Below, piece by piece: positions 32,029-43,506 of a stretch of 64,000 nt of DNA (the stretch's first letter is position 1; each line of letters opens with the position of its first letter). The notes below the pieces were generated by a model, which was given only the letters and a program-made list of their open reading frames with translations, had not been told where the DNA came from and searched no databases. The position numbers and the translations under genes were made by a program. The stretch is from NCBI GenBank assembly GCA_000697475.1, contig JNEU01000747.1, positions 1 to 64,000 of the forward strand, written 5' to 3'. The stretch comes from Lichtheimia corymbifera B2541. Taxonomy: Eukaryota > Mucoromycota > Mucoromycetes > Mucorales > Lichtheimiaceae.

Positions 32029-33927
32029 TTATGCTACATCATCATTGCTAGTGGATCCTTTGGACATGCGAACAACGGGCTTGTTTTTTGGTGGATGTGG
32101 AAAGAGATCACCCCATGCAATCTTGCGTGCATCCTTGTATGGCACCTTACCCTGCGATTTAGGTACAACCATTCGCTGTATTTCCCCTATCATGCAATTG
32201 AGTAAAAAGAAAAACATCAAAGTAGCAGTTCATACTTACCCTCTTTTGTACACACATCCATAATCACATGACCTTGTTTCTTCATTGGTGCCTGCACCAG
32301 ACGTGACCATGTATAAGCTTCCGATGCATGATCGCCTTCTGTCACTTTGGGACGTTGACCCCGCCGAAGCACAACATATGAGTATTTGGCATCTTCAGAG
32401 TTTGACTTTGAATGCTTGGTCTTCATCTATAAACAAACTCCAACATGAGTACCAGCAATAACAAAGGAAAAGGATAGCCAGCCATACCAGAAACTGTGGT
32501 CGTTGGACTCTTTGTGAAAAGTGACACCATAGCCTATCAGGTTTGGCATCCGGCGAATAAAGAAGGGGGCAAGGTTTATCATGGGGACACTATAATCTCC
32601 TTGCTCGTTTACTTGCATACATTGGATTTGCTTTATGCATATTTCCCACTTACCGGTGCTACCACATGTACGTCTTCATTTGTATCCAAAACATATTGGC
32701 GAGCACGAGCAATATTTGAGAAACCAATAGGTGTGCCTCGATCGATCAACACCTTTTTGATATACAATTAGCCCTGTATCCAAAGTTCCTTTATCACGTG
32801 ATAGAGACCTACCAATACATCGCCTGTCATATCCCACAGCTGGCGAACAATAGATTTCTGGAGCGCAGTGGAAGGTATATCACCCAATGTAAATGCACTA
32901 ATCACCAAATCAGGTTTGGATGCCTATATATAAAAAGATCAACAAAGCATTCTTTTCCTTGTCATTCCCATTTTCTATATACCTCTGGTCCCAATGCAAG
33001 ATATCGCTTAAAGTCGATTGGTAATTGAGGAGCGACATTGTCTATTTGAGATATCGCATCAGATTCAATGCTCGATTACATTTCCCCCATTCCCCGCACA
33101 CACACACGATCCCTGCATACTTACCCTGCAGCCTCTCAGCTATACTAAGCATATCCTCTGACAAATCTACACCCGTGCAATGCTGTATATCCTCATATAC
33201 TTGATGTGATGCCCTGCATACACGATATTAGATAATAGCGTCCATGTACGTAGACAGATCCAATTCAATACAAACCATAATGCTGTGCCTGGTCCTGTAC
33301 CAAAGTCAAGGATGGTTTTTGGTTTGAAGTCTGATAATCGATGAGAAATCTCATGGAGGACATTGAATGTTGCTGCATAAGCGGATGGCATTGCTCCAGC
33401 GAGATAGGCAAGTGATTCACGAGGTCCATAAGCTACCGTATGTGGTTCTTTTGTTGTATCCTCTGTTGGTATACGTGAAGTCGAACGTAACGATTCATAG
33501 ATACGCAATGCATCCGTGCGTATTAACTTTTTGTCGCTTTCTGTAGTGTCATGGCAATATTAGTGTCTTCAATTAGAGTCGATCTGTTTCCTTGACGACG
33601 CACCTTGAACGATCTCTGAGATCCCATCGATCAACGGCTTGGGAAGGGGTACAGCACCGATCCTTTTACGTCCATATTCTGCAGCTGCTGATCGGCGTGC
33701 CACTGTTTGACTGATCGCTGGAAGTTCGGCCCATTCGACAGATCTTTCAAAACGCACTTTCAGTCTCATACTCAAAAAGAAGAGCTTCCACACACCACCT
33801 ACTCAAGTTGTTCCAAGGCCTCCAACTGCTTTAAATCAAGGAAAACAGCCTTTTCGGTTGTATGCCAACGACGTGTCGACGCCAAGAGTGGTCTAATAGT
33901 ACGGGAGAGCCTTTGTGGGGTGAACAT
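32029..33927 (-). CDS. RSM22: RSM22/METTL17-type mitochondrial ribosome assembly factor (methyltransferase-like)
   Basis: Mitochondrial small-subunit assembly protein with a SAM-methyltransferase fold. The start at 33927, MFTPQRLSRTIRPLLASTRR, is an Arg-rich presequence predicted to target mitochondria. Several exons follow: LKVRFERSVEWAELP, YGPRESLAYLAGAMPSAYA, motif I TILDFGTGPGTALW, VDLSEDMLSIAERL-like, SKPDLVISAFTLGD-like, LVLIDRGTPIGF-like, then a Cys block near 32540-32590 (CPHDKPCPL and further on WCHFSQRVQRP). The last exons contain YSYVVLRRGQR, WSRLVQAPMKKQGHVIMD and VPYKDARKIAWGDLFP, ending SNDDVA at 32029. The Cys block matches the Fe-S or zinc ligand region known in this family. 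The gene converges on AKTIP with only 33 bp between stops. Confidence 0.9.
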
Positions 33928-34185
33928 GACAAAGCCACCTTTTATGGAAGAAGAGGAGGAGGAGGAGAGACGAGCTTAAATTCAAGCAGCAGCAGCACAG
34001 TTGAAATTGTCAAGGTGACACAAAAAAGCTGGAGGATGCAGGCAGCATGACAACTGACCCCCTTTTTCTTGCATTTGGTGTTTCCTTATTTCTTTTATTA
34101 CACTCGTCTTTTTTGCTCCCGTTTCTTTTCTCTCTCTTTCTTTTCTTTTGTTCATCACTTTCTTTTACTATTTCTACAGCCGATC

Positions 34186-36647
34186 ATGGCTTACGACTCT
34201 AGAGCGTTTGACCTCTCCGAATACTCTTACGTGATTGGCATCGGTAGGCTTTTGTGCTTTTATTCACCTTAACAACAACACACCATCTCACAACCCTATT
34301 CCAAAGATTTTGGCACAACATTTTCTGGATGCTGTTATTCATTCACCAGGGACAATAGTGAAGAAGTATTTGATATCACTCGATGGTAAGCATATAAATG
34401 GAGTATGCAGCAGTGAGTGTATACATAATAGGCTGACAAACAAAACATAGGCCACGACAAACAAATCCATATCCAAAGACACCTACACTTGCATTCTATC
34501 CTCAAGGATCGACCAAGATGACGGCGTGGGGTCAAGAGGCAAGGAGATTGGCAGCACGACGCGGCAACGACCATTTACTTTCTCGCTTCAAGTTGCATCT
34601 TGACGAACACCTTGACTTGCCTCCTTTGCCAAACGGCTTAACAGCATTGGATACCATTTCGCATTATCTCGAATCCTTTCATACACACATTTGCACTGAA
34701 TTGCAAAGGAGCTTTGCATCCAATTATGATCAATCCAAATTCAGATACTGCTTAACGGTACCAGCCATGTGGAGCGACCAAGCCAAAGCAACCATGCGTG
34801 AAGCAGCTATTCGTGCTGGTCTTATCAACCGCTATGACCATCCCGACCGATTGATGCTTATCAGTGAACCAGAAGCTGCAGCCTTGTATTGTGAAAAAAA
34901 GTGTGAACAATTTAATCTTGGACATGGTCAACGATTCATGATCTGCGATGCAGGCGGAGGTAAGTAAACAAGAGAAGAGGGGGGGGTGTTGGATGGGGCG
35001 TGGATAAATGAGTGGTGGTGGATGGATGGAGGATACCAATCAATGCATTGAATGCATCATCTTATGCTTTCTCTCTTTCTCTTTTTCTATTTTTCCATTA
35101 TGGATGATGATACATTATAGGCACTGTGGATTTAATTGTCTTTGAAATTGATGATTCAAACGGGAGAAGGTCGCTGAGAGAAGTGACAAAGGGTCAGGGG
35201 GACTCGTGCGGATCCACCTTTTTAGACGCCCAAATGCGTGAATATCTCAAAGACCGATTTTATGGCCTGGGGAGAGTCAGTGATTCTGCTATGGAATCCA
35301 TGATGGAAAACTTTGTCGAAGCTATCAAGGTAAATATGGGGATGCTGTGTGTTTGTTTGCATTACTGCAGGCTGTTTTCATAACAGCTCCACCCCTTTGC
35401 TTTATGTTTTTTTGACTTGTCTTATTGACTTTTTATTCTTTACACTCACGCTCCTTGTTTTGGTGCCTGCTTGTCTCCTCTCTTACATTTTCCCCTACAG
35501 CCCCAATTTGAGGGAGATGAGGATCAGTTTCTTCTCCTTCCTGCCACTTTGGGACTTGCCAACATGGATGACCCCGCAAATGGTATCGAGGATGGTAACC
35601 TGCGTATCACTGCTGAAGATCTGTGCGAGCATGTTTTCGAGCCTGTTGTTCAAAAAGTATTGGATTTGATCGATGCTCAAGTACGCCAATCCCACGTGCT
35701 TCTTGATGCCATTTTTCTAGTTGGTGGTTTTGGTCAATCGGAATACTTGCGTCGAAGGGTCATTGACGAATTTTCTCGGCGAGTTGGTTTTATTGGTGTT
35801 CCTCCTCGTGGAGAACTGGCAGTGGTGCGTGGTGCGGTTTACTTTGGATTAAATCCACGCATGGTGACTGAACGCGTATCGCGACGTACCTATGGTGTCG
35901 AGACTCGCATGGTGTTTGATCCGCGTCAAGACCCACAGGAGAATTGCATTGCAGGGGATGGCGGTAGACTCTTTTGCAAACAACGCTTTAGCATTTATGT
36001 CCAAAAGGGTCAACGCGTCAAGGTGGATGAATGTGTATCAAAGAATTTCATGATTGCCTATCCAAACGACACTGATACAGGCATGTGCACACACGCTTTC
36101 AAGCATCATGCTTTATTGACCATGCTCATTACTAATAGATTTGTTTGCTTATGATGGTGATGGTGCCATACCTCGTTTGACAACCCATCCCCAAGTCTTC
36201 AAGGTGGCGCGCTTCCCCATAAAGATGCCCAAGTTTAGCGGCGTACAAAAGGGTGAACCGATATTCATGAGCATCAAAATGTTCTTTGGCCAAACCGAGA
36301 TCAAGATCGAGGTGCATATTCGAGATAGAGTGTTTACATTTACATCAGCCTTTGAAACCCTGGAACGTGGTCTAAGCGGCATTGTTGGTGATCTGGATGT
36401 ACCGACAACTCCACCCAGAGATAGCATCTTTAGCAGTGCATCCAACTCGAATTTATCCAGTCCCAATACAGAATCAAGACCTCCTTCACTTGGCCATCAC
36501 GACTCGTACATGTCACGTTATGCTCGTAGTTACAATGGTGACGATGATGAATCTTTTTACGATGGTGATTCGAGGCACTCGACTGGTTTCCATGGCACGG
36601 CAAAGAAATTACTTGGTCCTTTCAAGATTGGTCGGCGAAAACAGTAG
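34186..36647 (+). CDS. HSPA12-like Hsp70-family ATPase
   Basis: Actin/Hsp70-fold nucleotide-binding protein of the HSPA12 type, common in fungi. It starts MAYDSRAFDLSEYSYVIGI at 34186, and after an intron continues DFGTTFSGCCYSFTRD, the phosphate-1 loop. Further blocks are KTPTLAFYPQGS, YCLTVPAMWSDQAKATMREA, LISEPEAAALYC, MICDAGGGTVDLIVFE (phosphate-2), GSTFLDAQMREYL, and LDAIFLVGGFGQSEYLRRR (adenosine motif) with ELAVVRGAVYFGL. The C-terminal region (KVARFPIKMP, EIKIEVHIRDRVFTFT) ends in a Ser-rich tail with IGRRKQ at 36647. There is no canonical peptide-binding domain or C-terminal EEVD. Substrates of this group are poorly known, so chaperone activity should not be assumed. Introns are present at the phosphate-loop boundaries. 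Confidence 0.9.
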
Positions 36648-36900
36648 GGAGATCTATGGAAGGGGAAAGACCAAAACAATACAAATATAAAGAAACACCC
36701 CCCTTTTTCTCTCTACAATTTGAGTAGCTCAATCTTATCATTGTACAGGATACTAATCATGATCACGCACACACAATCACCCTTTCGTATCTCTCCACCC
36801 TCATTATAATCCGCGCGCATTCAACAATCAATTCAATCGCCATATTCTTTTTCAATATCTTTATAAAGTCAATTGATAATATACAACCATTTGAATATGT

Positions 36901-38230
36901 CTAGAAGCGTGCTTTGGGTGCTGTGCCACCGGATTTAGCGTTACGGCTCCATGGAACAATCAAGCATTGATGGCTGTTGTAGTACAATGAACCCATGAGT
37001 ATGGATAATGAAATAATGTAACCATGATGATAATACTTACCGTGTCAATGCTAAAAGATTTCCGTCTGTGTCCCATACACCACCACTGCAGTCAAATCGG
37101 TTGTTGATAATATGAGGAGCAACAATGCTAGTAAGCACTTCTTTGCCGGTGGGCTTTCGCTTGAACTGGACCTCGAGTTGCATGGTAGGGCACCATACGG
37201 GACCCTATTATCTAGATATCAGTCTCTCTCTCTCTCTCCTTTTGACACCCGTAATAATACTTACTCCCAAGAAATCCCATCCCAACAAGATTGGAGGTGT
37301 CACAAACATATCACACCAATAAGGAATGCTCTTGAAATCGATATCACGGCCATCAGTGAACTTGAGTAATTGGTTAAAGTAAGCCTTGCCACCAATACCC
37401 GAGACGTGATCCTTTGGAATGCTGGTTTGATCCACGAGACCTTCAATAAAGTTGCCCATATAGGTGTGCTTGTAGGGAACCATTACATCACGGCTAGGTG
37501 GTTGATACGGCTCATGGAAGTGGGTGACACCCTTTTCATTGTCCATATTGCCCATGGTAAAGATGACATGCACCTTTTCAGTATATTGATCGCGTTGGAT
37601 TTCATTCACATGCTTCAACTGGGGCGTGTCCTATACACATATCATGGTCCTTTGAGTGACCTATTCCATATCCCAGAAGGTGGGGGAAATCACTCACCTT
37701 GGCTTGCAACAGACTAGCACGCACAACACAATAGCCTTTGCTGCTCGTTTTGACGTCTTGAATTTCTACAATGTAAGGGCCCACACTGGTCTTTCGCAAA
37801 TAAAAGCAATTGAGTGCCACGGGATCCTTTTGGAATTTGGAAGAGAAATGGCGAAGGACGGCATCGGTGACAAGAGCCAAAACATAGCCTAAAAACGAAC
37901 GTAAGGGGGAGGAGATAAAAATGAAATCAAGGATGATTACCGCCCTGGAGTCACGACTTGTGAGTTTTGGATATTATAAGACGAGTGGATGGCTACACTT
38001 ACATGAGGTACTTCGCCTATGCACCAATCCTATTACATGCAATTTGGATGATTCAGCGACTTTATAATTGTGGGGTAAAAGTGGTGGTGGTGGTGAATCT
38101 CAAAAATTACCTTGCTTGCAGTGCCTGCATAATAGTATTTTCCATCAGTGGATGTGCCGATAGAAACAGTGTTAGTAGCCTTGTCAAAGGCATTATTGAT
38201 GGGTTGTTGATTGCTGGTTTCGGTTATCAT
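36901..38230 (-). CDS. Hotdog-fold thioesterase-like protein (acyl-CoA thioesterase II-like)
   Basis: Probable acyl-CoA thioesterase or related hotdog protein. It starts MITETSNQQPINNAFD at 38230; an upstream in-frame Met at 38269 adds a Pro-rich stretch. A beta-rich first domain reads SIGTSTDGKYYYAGTASK, then ALVTDAVLRHFSSKF, PVALNCFYLRKTSVGPYIVE and SSKGYCVVRASLLQA. A second half follows with VHVIFTMGNMDNEKGVTHF, VDQTSIPKDHVSG, SIPYWCDMFVTPPILLGWD, VWYPTMQLEVQFKRKP, and the last exons with FDCSGGVWDTDGNLLALTR and the end GTAPKARF at 36901. The two-repeat architecture matches the TesB/4HBT_3 double-hotdog group. The active-site residues were not verified. Introns are at least five. Confidence 0.8.
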
Positions 38231-38498
38231 TGGAGAAGGTGGTGGAGGAGGAGACAGGTACAAAAGCATGACAAATGCTATTTGGCTTTTTGATCCCGAA
38301 TCGGAGCGGAGTGATATTAAACATCCATTTCACACATTTATGTAATGCTGTTACTGTAGTAGATCACGCGAATAGGTCATTTTTGAATAGTAAGTGGGTA
38401 CATGTCAATCATCATTTCTAGTTTATATATATCATGGATTGGGATTGAAACTGATATGTGTATTGAACAATATGGATATATGATTTTTTGATTGGATT

Positions 38499-40229
38499 CT
38501 ATGCTGGAAAAACGAAGCTCCGGAAATTAGATGATGATGATGTTGATGAATGTTTTGGCTGCTGCTGTTGTTGTGGTGTGGATGATGTGGATGATGGTTG
38601 TTCTTGTTGTTGGTGGTGATGAGGCTCCTCAAATTGATGATTGATGACCCGAATGGAACGAGGATTTGTTACATCCATGCCGCGTTGTCGTTTCTTGATC
38701 ACATCCGTCTTCATTGAAAGAGGTCGTTTGGCATTGTGTAATTTGAGACTATACAACAACGATGGGTGAGCAAACTAGAACCCAACGGCGTTATTGTGGA
38801 AACTTACTAAAGTCCGCATGCATTACAAAGTGGCGCACCTTCATTGTCACGACGCCAGAGCGGAGTTGTCCTTGTACTGCAATTGGAGCATGCTGTTTCG
38901 ATGCCTTCCACTGATGATTGAGGAGCACTCTTGAAATGCTTGGGCCTGGGTGCATTGTGTAATTTGGCGCTAATGTACATGTACACTGTGTGAGTAACAC
39001 AATTATGTCATCCATAGCATCCCCATCTATTCTTACTATAATCCACACGCATTGCATAATAGCTCGTCGTTTGCTGACCGTCTCCAAAGCGGTGTGGACG
39101 TCGTCTCACAGTTGCTACATATAGGACGCTTTCCCTCCGAAGGTGTTGTATTCACATGTATCTTTTGTGCAGAAGGGTCGCCTGTGGATGATGATGGTGG
39201 TGTGGGTTGTTTCCAAGAAGTAGGCGACAAGACATGTTGAGCCGAGGCGAATTTTTCAGGAGGAAGAATGGAAAGGATTTTGCTATGCAACGTGTTTCTA
39301 GGAAGAGGAGGGATCGCTTCTTCCATGACATAAAGTGCATCATTGTCCTGTTGTTGCTCCTGTTGCTGATAAACGAGATGCTGTGCTTGTTGCTGTTGTT
39401 GCTGCTGTAGAGTCGATTGGGGTGGTGGTATATCTGATTGTTGCTGTTGTTGTTGTTGAGTTGTAGTATAGAGAGAGGCAGCATCCAACATTTCAGTATC
39501 CTGTGTTGACGTAGGCAGGTAGCCACCCATCATGTTGTCAAAGTTGAAAAGGTTATTCATGTCTTTGAATATGTCATCGTCCAATTCGATCATTTGGTCC
39601 GAAGCTTGATCTGACGTAAATTGCTGCAGCACGAAATTCTCAGTGGTAAAATCGTAATTGGTTTCAGTATTGGATTCGATATTCATTTGCTGCGGTATTT
39701 GATGGTCAAAAGAGGGCTGTTGTTGTTGTAGTGATGACATATCCATATGCTGTTGTTGGGCAGATGATGATGATGATGATGATTGTACTGGTTGTTGAGG
39801 CTGTGTTGGTGCTGCTGCTTGTTGTTGTTGTTCATGTTGTTGAGGATATGATGATGATGGATTGGGTAATTGACATGGTGGTAGCTGGTATGACGATTGA
39901 GATTGCTTTGTTTTAGGTTGCTGCTGCTGGGCATATTCGATATGAGACGGATGCTTGTTGATGGTACGCTTGTTTTGTACTGAGCCTTTCTCTTTGTCGA
40001 GTTTTCGAGTTGTTGAAGAGGACAACCTTTTGAAATGGGTCTTTGTATCCATGATATTATGAATGAACCATAGACGCCAAGCAAGGTTCTCCAATCTGCT
40101 GCCGTTTTCCAACGAGTCTTTGACTTTTGTGCATACTCGCCACGTTTGGGATAGGTCGTCTTCGGAAGTTATGTTGGCAAACTGGGAAAAGGTCTTGTTG
40201 CCTTTCATTTTCAACGAAATGGGAGCCAT
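38499..40229 (-). CDS. Two-finger GATA transcription factor with Gat1/AreA-type N-terminal motif
   Basis: Nuclear DNA-binding regulator. It starts [13 protein letters not shown] at 40229. Residues ~30-60 ([20 protein letters not shown], then [13 protein letters not shown]) match the fungal GATA-associated DUF1752 region found in nitrogen regulators. A long Gln/Pro/Ser-rich, low-complexity region with QQQ runs follows. Two fingers are about 25 residues apart. Finger 1 (39040-39110) reads [16 protein letters not shown] and LLCNACGL; finger 2 (38800-38910) reads [25 protein letters not shown] and, after an intron, [20 protein letters not shown]. The first finger has x17 spacing and a KLHN tail ([13 protein letters not shown]). 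The C-terminus is His/Gln/Ser-rich, ending RSFVFPA. The target (nitrogen, iron or other) cannot be decided from sequence. Confidence 0.9.
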
Positions 40230-41192
40230 GGTGAGCTAATGGTTGTCAGAATGGAGAAAGCGATGGGGAATGAGGTGAAGGAAAAAAGGAAAAAAAAAAT
40301 GCAAAAGCCAAAGATAAGGCGTGTATGTTGGATTTAGGCTTGCCTGCGAGAGAGAGAGAGAGAGAACTACCCGATATTTTCACAAGATCCGATCCAGATG
40401 TCACCTGCTCTTTTCACTTTTCCTTTGTAGTCCATCATCATCATCCCATCACCTCAGCCATGTGTAAAGAGATCATCGTCACTCTTCCAACCCCATCCCC
40501 CAAACATCATCATCATTATTATTATTGTTCTCACTGTCATTAAAAGTGTGTGAGCTTTGACCAAGTCCCTTTATTCAGGTGACCTTTTGGATGTAACAGC
40601 GAATGCATATTCATCACTCTCCCTTTTTTTTATAAATGTTTGTACTCCCACATGAGTCAGTTTAGCGTCCAGCCATTTACCACTGATTCTTCCCAAGCGG
40701 GAGGATTGTGTCATGGTACTGTAACCATGGTTCCTACAACAAAAAAAGACCTCGGTCTTTCTATTCCCGGTTTCCCTGTGTCGGTATTTGAAATGCATTA
40801 TACCGCTTGCATAATGCAGTGCTAGCCTGACAAAACATCCAATTATTTGATAGCCTTTATCTCTGGTCCTTTAATCTTTCACGAGAATAGGTTTGAGCTT
40901 ATATAACATGAATGGGACTATCCTTATATGGTATCCATGTTTGAAAGTCAAATGTCATCGCGAAGTCTACTGCTGTTGCAGATTGCTCGTTATTGCTTGA
41001 ACCAGCACGTCAAAAATAGTACATATTGTCGTTGTCGCTGCAGGTAAACAAACAAGGTCGATTCAAGAATGGTAACTCATTAATCCACATTATCTCTTTC
41101 TTTGCAAGAAGTGTTGGTGGGGTTTATTCGAAAAAGTACAGTGAATTCACTTGGCTAGCTTCTTTGTTGATCCAATATAACCCATATCCATT
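40230..41192. other. Intergenic between GATA and GID9 genes
   Basis: About 960 bp. The GATA upstream side has a GA-repeat (40348-40366) and a T/C-rich tract. Open frames at 40571-40798 (minus) and 40640-40825 (plus) overlap on opposite strands and show no family resemblance. No gene is called. Confidence 0.5.
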
Positions 41193-42772
41193 CTATGAAA
41201 CAAAGACTTTTCTGGTATCTTCAATCCGGAAAACATCGCCGGTCCTTGGACAAGTAATCACCCCATCATTCTTGGCAGCCATATCATGAAGTGACTGAGA
41301 AGAGAAAAAGAAAAGATTAGATTTCTATGCCTGGATGCTGACAGAGGTGGGGAGGGGGAAGGTCAACGTACCTCGTAGCTATAGACTCGTCCGTTTGGTA
41401 GCAATAGAGGTGGATTATCCTCATTCATGATTTTGCCGCTGATTCTGCATACAACGGTAGAATTGACGTGGTGACTCCATGGTAATGTTTCAGCCAATTT
41501 ACCCAGCGTACCCGCATCGCATACGGGACAATGAACATTGCGACTTTCATGGTTGTAGCACTGGGGTGTCTTTAATGCGGAAAGACCAGCTTGTAGAGTG
41601 ATGGATAATAGCGGATGGGAAGTAAGTGAACAAAGCTTGTAATTGTCGGCTCGGAACTGCTCAATCAATTCATTCCATCGTATTGGGTCGTAAAGATCCT
41701 AAAGCAAAACTAAATGAATATACATGCAGCCACTTTCATTGTTGTATGTACCTTGTAGGGTTGACATTCCGTATCACTGCTGAAGACTAATAGTGTCATT
41801 GCTTGCTGGATCCTCTTGAATTCGGTAGGTTGCCATGGTGACAAGTACTTTTGGGCGTACGAAATAGCTTCCATTCCTTTGCCTGCTCTTGCCAATTCGA
41901 TGTATTCTTGTAGTCGCAAATTGAATTCGAGCGTGCTCTGTACGTGAAAGGGATAAATGAGTACACAATCCATATGCTCGTTGCAATATCCTCCTACATT
42001 TTGCTTTTTGAGAGACGAACGATTTTCTGAACACCATTGCAGACACTCTTTGCAGCTATGATTCCTCAGTGCTTCCTCGACCTTTTCTGATTGTGTAAAG
42101 AGCGAAACATCCACCATATCCTAATAACTCTAATTGAGTACACACACACACACACTCCTTTACTAATATCCTTGTTCACATTTACCTCGACATCATTTTC
42201 GGTTGCCACAAGCTTCGCTGTCTCTGTAAGACCTTCTCGTAGTAGATAATCCACAACCAATCGATTCAACCGTGTTTTGCTCCATTGCTGAAACTCTGGT
42301 GCCTTCACCGATGTAATCCCGGATATCGTATTCAGATGCACCACTCGATTCTTTAGTCGTCTCGCGTGTACGCTCTCCTCTTGCCAATACTTTTTAAGCT
42401 GTACAGTGGATGTATTAAGAAAGAATGCCATCACAGCCACGAGAACCCATATCCACACGCACACACATACCTTGCGCTTCATGTTTTCAAGCTGTTCTGT
42501 CAACTCGACCAAAGTCTCAGTAGCTTTTTCTGGTGATATCTCATTCACCTCTGCAGCCTTCACGCAGCGATTGATCTTGTCGAGAATGTTGGTGATTTGC
42601 ACTTCAAGGTACTTGTTGGAATGCTTGACAGATTTCCGCAATTGCTCATAAGGAACCTGTGTCGTGGAATACCTCTTTAAGTTACTTGGTCTAATGCGGT
42701 TGCGTCGTCGTTCATTACCTTGATAAGGGGTTGTTCCAAGTCGATAATCTGCTCGCCTTTAATCTGGTTCAT
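41193..42772 (-). CDS. FYV10: GID/CTLH ubiquitin ligase subunit GID9/FYV10 (MAEA homologue)
   Basis: RING-type subunit of the GID/CTLH E3 ligase; in yeast it degrades gluconeogenic enzymes on return to glucose. It starts MNQIKGEQIIDLEQP at 42772. The N-terminal helices (VPYEQLRKSVKHS, KINRCVKAAEVNEISPEKA) precede a LisH motif (LNRLVVDYLLREGLTETAK). A CTLH/CRA part follows (VEEALRNHSCKECLQWC, TLEFNLRLQEYIELARAGK, EAISYAQKYLSPW), then the Gid-type RING: CPVCDAGTLGKLAETLP, SHHVNSTVVCRISGKIM and LLPNGRVYSYE, ending VITCPRTGDVFRIEDTRKVF and VS at 41193. The degenerate RING with CPRTG end is diagnostic. At least six introns are visible. The divergent neighbour is IDH1, with 734 bp between starts. 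Confidence 0.93.
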
Positions 42773-43506
42773 TGTGTGTGCAAGAGGATAAAAACCTGGG
42801 AAAGTGGAAGATAGATAGAGAGGAAAGCCAATGCCTGGGATTCACCTTCACCACACGTATAATGCAACGTTCGCCAATTCTCCGAATCGCACCAACGGCC
42901 CAACAGGTCAGCATCCTTCAACCATTGTTGTCCACAAGATAATGTTTACCCTTGATCAACCATATTCATGATTACAAAAAGATAGCGATCTCTAGTTTAT
43001 AATGCATGAAGCTCTCATTTGAATAAAAGGATCAATGTAAATCACTCTGGATATCTTGTTATATACACCGTGTCACTTTTTGGTGTGGGGAAAAGGATAT
43101 CCGGCTTTCTTTCTTAATAGCATTCTTATGATACAAACGCCTAGCTATACGTCAAAGCCTTCCAGAAATGAAATAGCTATCGATCAGAGTATAAAAGGAA
43201 TCATAAAAATACTTCGACGTGATTTGGCTGGGAGGGTCTTAGTGGAGATACTATGTACACAAGCACGTGTATGATGATGATGGTCCACAAGCACATTATG
43301 TTTGAACAGCGTGTCGCCTATTTTAAAGGGTATGTGCATCATCGAGATAGAGGATGGGGAAATCTCGTATCATGTTTCACCCAGTTGCTATCCAACAGCA
43401 TCATGTATTGATTGGTTGGTATGTGACTTCATGCAGCCTTCCCGTTGACCGGCAACGTATTCAACAGCGCCTTTATTTCTTTTCTACTTTACACATATTC
43501 AAAGCT
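42773..43506. other. Divergent promoter region of GID9 and IDH1
   Basis: No coding frame of interest. The segment must hold both promoters. Short repeated GTGTAT/CACACG motifs occur, but no recognised operator is visible. Confidence 0.5.
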
